DNA of 35,209 nucleotides from Pseudomonadota bacterium (GTDB lineage: Bacteria > Pseudomonadota > Gammaproteobacteria > Burkholderiales > Burkholderiaceae_C): the NCBI GenBank assembly GCA_021841865.1, contig JAKCDM010000023.1, positions 1 to 35,209 of the forward strand, given 5' to 3'. The position numbers and the translations under genes were made by a program. The notes under the pieces were generated by a model. That model was given only the letters and a program-made list of their open reading frames with translations, was not told the DNA's origin and did no database searches. Positions 34,089-35,209 of the stretch are shown in pieces; position 1 is the first letter of the stretch; each line of letters opens with the position of its first letter.

Positions 34089-35209
34089 TCACAACAACAC
34101 CCGGCGCAGATCGCCGAGAAGCTCGCCGAGCAAGGTGGTGAAGCGCGCGGCCATCGCGCCGTCGATCACGCGGTGGTCGTACGACAGCGACAACGGCAGC
34201 ATCAGGCGAGGCTGGAACTGCTTGCCGTCCCACACCGGCTGCATCTGCGATTTGGACAAGCCCAGGATCGCCACTTCGGGCGCGTTGATGATCGGCGTGA
34301 ACGCGGTGCCGCCGACCCCGCCGAGGCTGGAGATCGTGAAGCTGGCACCTTGCATGTCGGCGGGCTTGAGCTTGCCTTCGCGCGCGGTCGCCGCCAGCTG
34401 CGACATTTCCGCGGCGATCTGGCGCAGCCCCTTCTTGTCGGCGTCCTTGAGCACCGGCACCACCAGGCCCTGCGGCGTATCGGCGGCGAAGCCCAGGTTC
34501 ACGTAATCCTTCAGGATCAGGTTCTCGCCGCTTTCGTCGAGCGACGCGTTGAACGCCGGCATCTGCTTGAGCGCGGCGCAACAGGCCTTCATGACGAAGG
34601 CCAGCATGGTCAGCTTGGCCCCGCCGGCGGCGGCGCCGGCGTTCGACGACTTGCGGAACTCCTCGAGCTCGGTGATGTCGGCCTGGTCGAACTGCGTGAC
34701 ATGCGGGATCATCACCCAGTTGCGCGCCAGGTTCGGGCCCGAGATCTTCTTGATGCGCGAAAGCGCCTGCGTCGACACGGGGCCGAAGCGGGAGAAATCG
34801 ACCTGCGGCCACGGCAGCAGGTCGAGTCCGGCGCCGCGCGCGCCACCGCCGACCTGGGCCGACGCGCGCGTGCTCGCCTGGCCGGTCATCACCGCCTTGA
34901 CGAAGGACTGCACGTCCTCGGCCGTGATGCGCCCCTTGCTTCCGCTGCCGCGGACCTCGTCCAGCGGCACGCCGAGATCGCGCGCGAGCTTGCGCACCGA
35001 TGGCGATGCATGCGGCAGCCGGGCCGGGTTCGGCTCGGGCTCCACCGGCGGCAGCGCCGCGGTCGGCGGAACCGGGTGCCGAGGCTGCGAGGCCAGCGCC
35101 TGCGCCGCCTGCGCCGCCTGCGCCGCCTGCGCCGCCTGCGCCGCCTGCGCGGCCTGCGCCGGTTCGGCCGGCCTTTCGGCCTGCGGCGCGGGCGCGGCGG
35201 CCGCAGCCG
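34089..35209 (-). CDS. aceF: dihydrolipoyl acetyltransferase, E2 of pyruvate dehydrogenase (partial)
   Basis: The C-terminal 372 or so residues of the acetyltransferase core of pyruvate dehydrogenase; the lipoyl domain(s) lie beyond the right edge. Visible from N to C: an alanine-rich linker with [12 protein letters not shown] and a run of Q-A-A triplets; a peripheral-subunit-binding domain ([14 protein letters not shown], then [17 protein letters not shown]); and the catalytic domain ending in [14 protein letters not shown] with the HRxxDG active site, 28 residues from the C terminus. The frame stays open to the window end, so GTG 35045 is not the start. E3 follows after 20 bases. The [18 protein letters not shown] features match the AceF type rather than OdhB. 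Confidence 0.95.
   Translation of the reverse strand, partial: AAAAAPAPQAERPAEPAQAAQAAQAAQAAQAAQAAQALASQPRHPVPPTAALPPVEPEPNPARLPHASPSVRKLARDLGVPLDEVRGSGSKGRITAEDVQSFVKAVMTGQASTRASAQVGGGARGAGLDLLPWPQVDFSRFGPVSTQALSRIKKISGPNLARNWVMIPHVTQFDQADITELEEFRKSSNAGAAAGGAKLTMLAFVMKACCAALKQMPAFNASLDESGENLILKDYVNLGFAADTPQGLVVPVLKDADKKGLRQIAAEMSQLAATAREGKLKPADMQGASFTISSLGGVGGTAFTPIINAPEVAILGLSKSQMQPVWDGKQFQPRLMLPLSLSYDHRVIDGAMAARFTTLLGELLGDLRRVLL
35101..35154. repeat. 9-base tandem repeat in the E2 linker (Q-A-A units)
   Basis: TGCGCCGCC is repeated five times exactly (35101-35145) and once with one substitution (35146-35154). On the minus strand it encodes an in-frame series of Ala-Ala-Gln, within the flexible E2 linker. 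The unit length is a multiple of three, so copy-number change alters linker length without breaking the frame. Confidence 0.9.

Overview
The window is GC-rich (about two-thirds G+C by eye), densely coding DNA from a betaproteobacterium, most probably a sulfur-oxidising member of the Burkholderiales. The evidence is the gene order bamD / rluD-pgeF-phaC-phaA-phaB, the order odhA-odhB-odhL-zapE, a soxR-soxC-D-Y-Z-A-X-B thiosulfate-oxidation cluster, and a pyruvate dehydrogenase E3 that carries its own lipoyl domain. A Thiomonas-like organism fits, but the genus cannot be fixed from the sequence alone. I see no tRNA, rRNA, CRISPR array, insertion sequence or phage gene.

Region by region: (1) 1-5647, minus strand: rluD (rRNA pseudouridine synthase) and pgeF (laccase-domain protein), overlapping by 4 bases, then phaC-phaA-phaB for polyhydroxybutyrate synthesis; phaB runs off the left edge. 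(2) 5732-10359: outer-membrane lipoprotein gene bamD on plus, a DinG/YoaA-type Fe-S helicase on minus, a PP2C-type phosphatase on plus and an unknown secreted coiled-coil protein on minus. (3) 10359-17173, minus: the 2-oxoglutarate dehydrogenase operon odhA-odhB-odhL followed by zapE; the coiled-coil gene is coupled to zapE by a TGATG overlap. (4) 17174-20485: a 434-base intergenic region, then two secreted paralogues of unknown function facing each other tail to tail. Each ends in what I read as a cyanovirin-N-homology (CVNH) domain. (5) 20555-27898, minus: the sox operon, headed by an ArsR-type regulator with a likely persulfide-sensing cysteine pair, and interrupted by hairpins after soxZ and soxX. 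(6) 27998-31096, minus: acuI and prpE, which convert acryloyl-CoA and propionate to propionyl-CoA. (7) 31239-32250, plus: an NlpC/P60 peptidoglycan hydrolase, apparently from a leaderless mRNA, ending in a 13-base tandem repeat. (8) 32269-35209, minus: pyruvate dehydrogenase E2 (partial) and lipoyl-E3.

How it fits together: the Sox enzymes oxidise thiosulfate in the periplasm and feed electrons to cytochrome c. The two 2-oxoacid dehydrogenases, the propionyl-CoA genes and the PHB genes handle the acyl-CoA pool and carbon storage in the cytoplasm. The strongest candidate for something undescribed is the pair of convergent CVNH-tailed secreted proteins. Next is the segmentation of the sox operon by RNA hairpins, including a textbook U-tract terminator directly in front of soxB.
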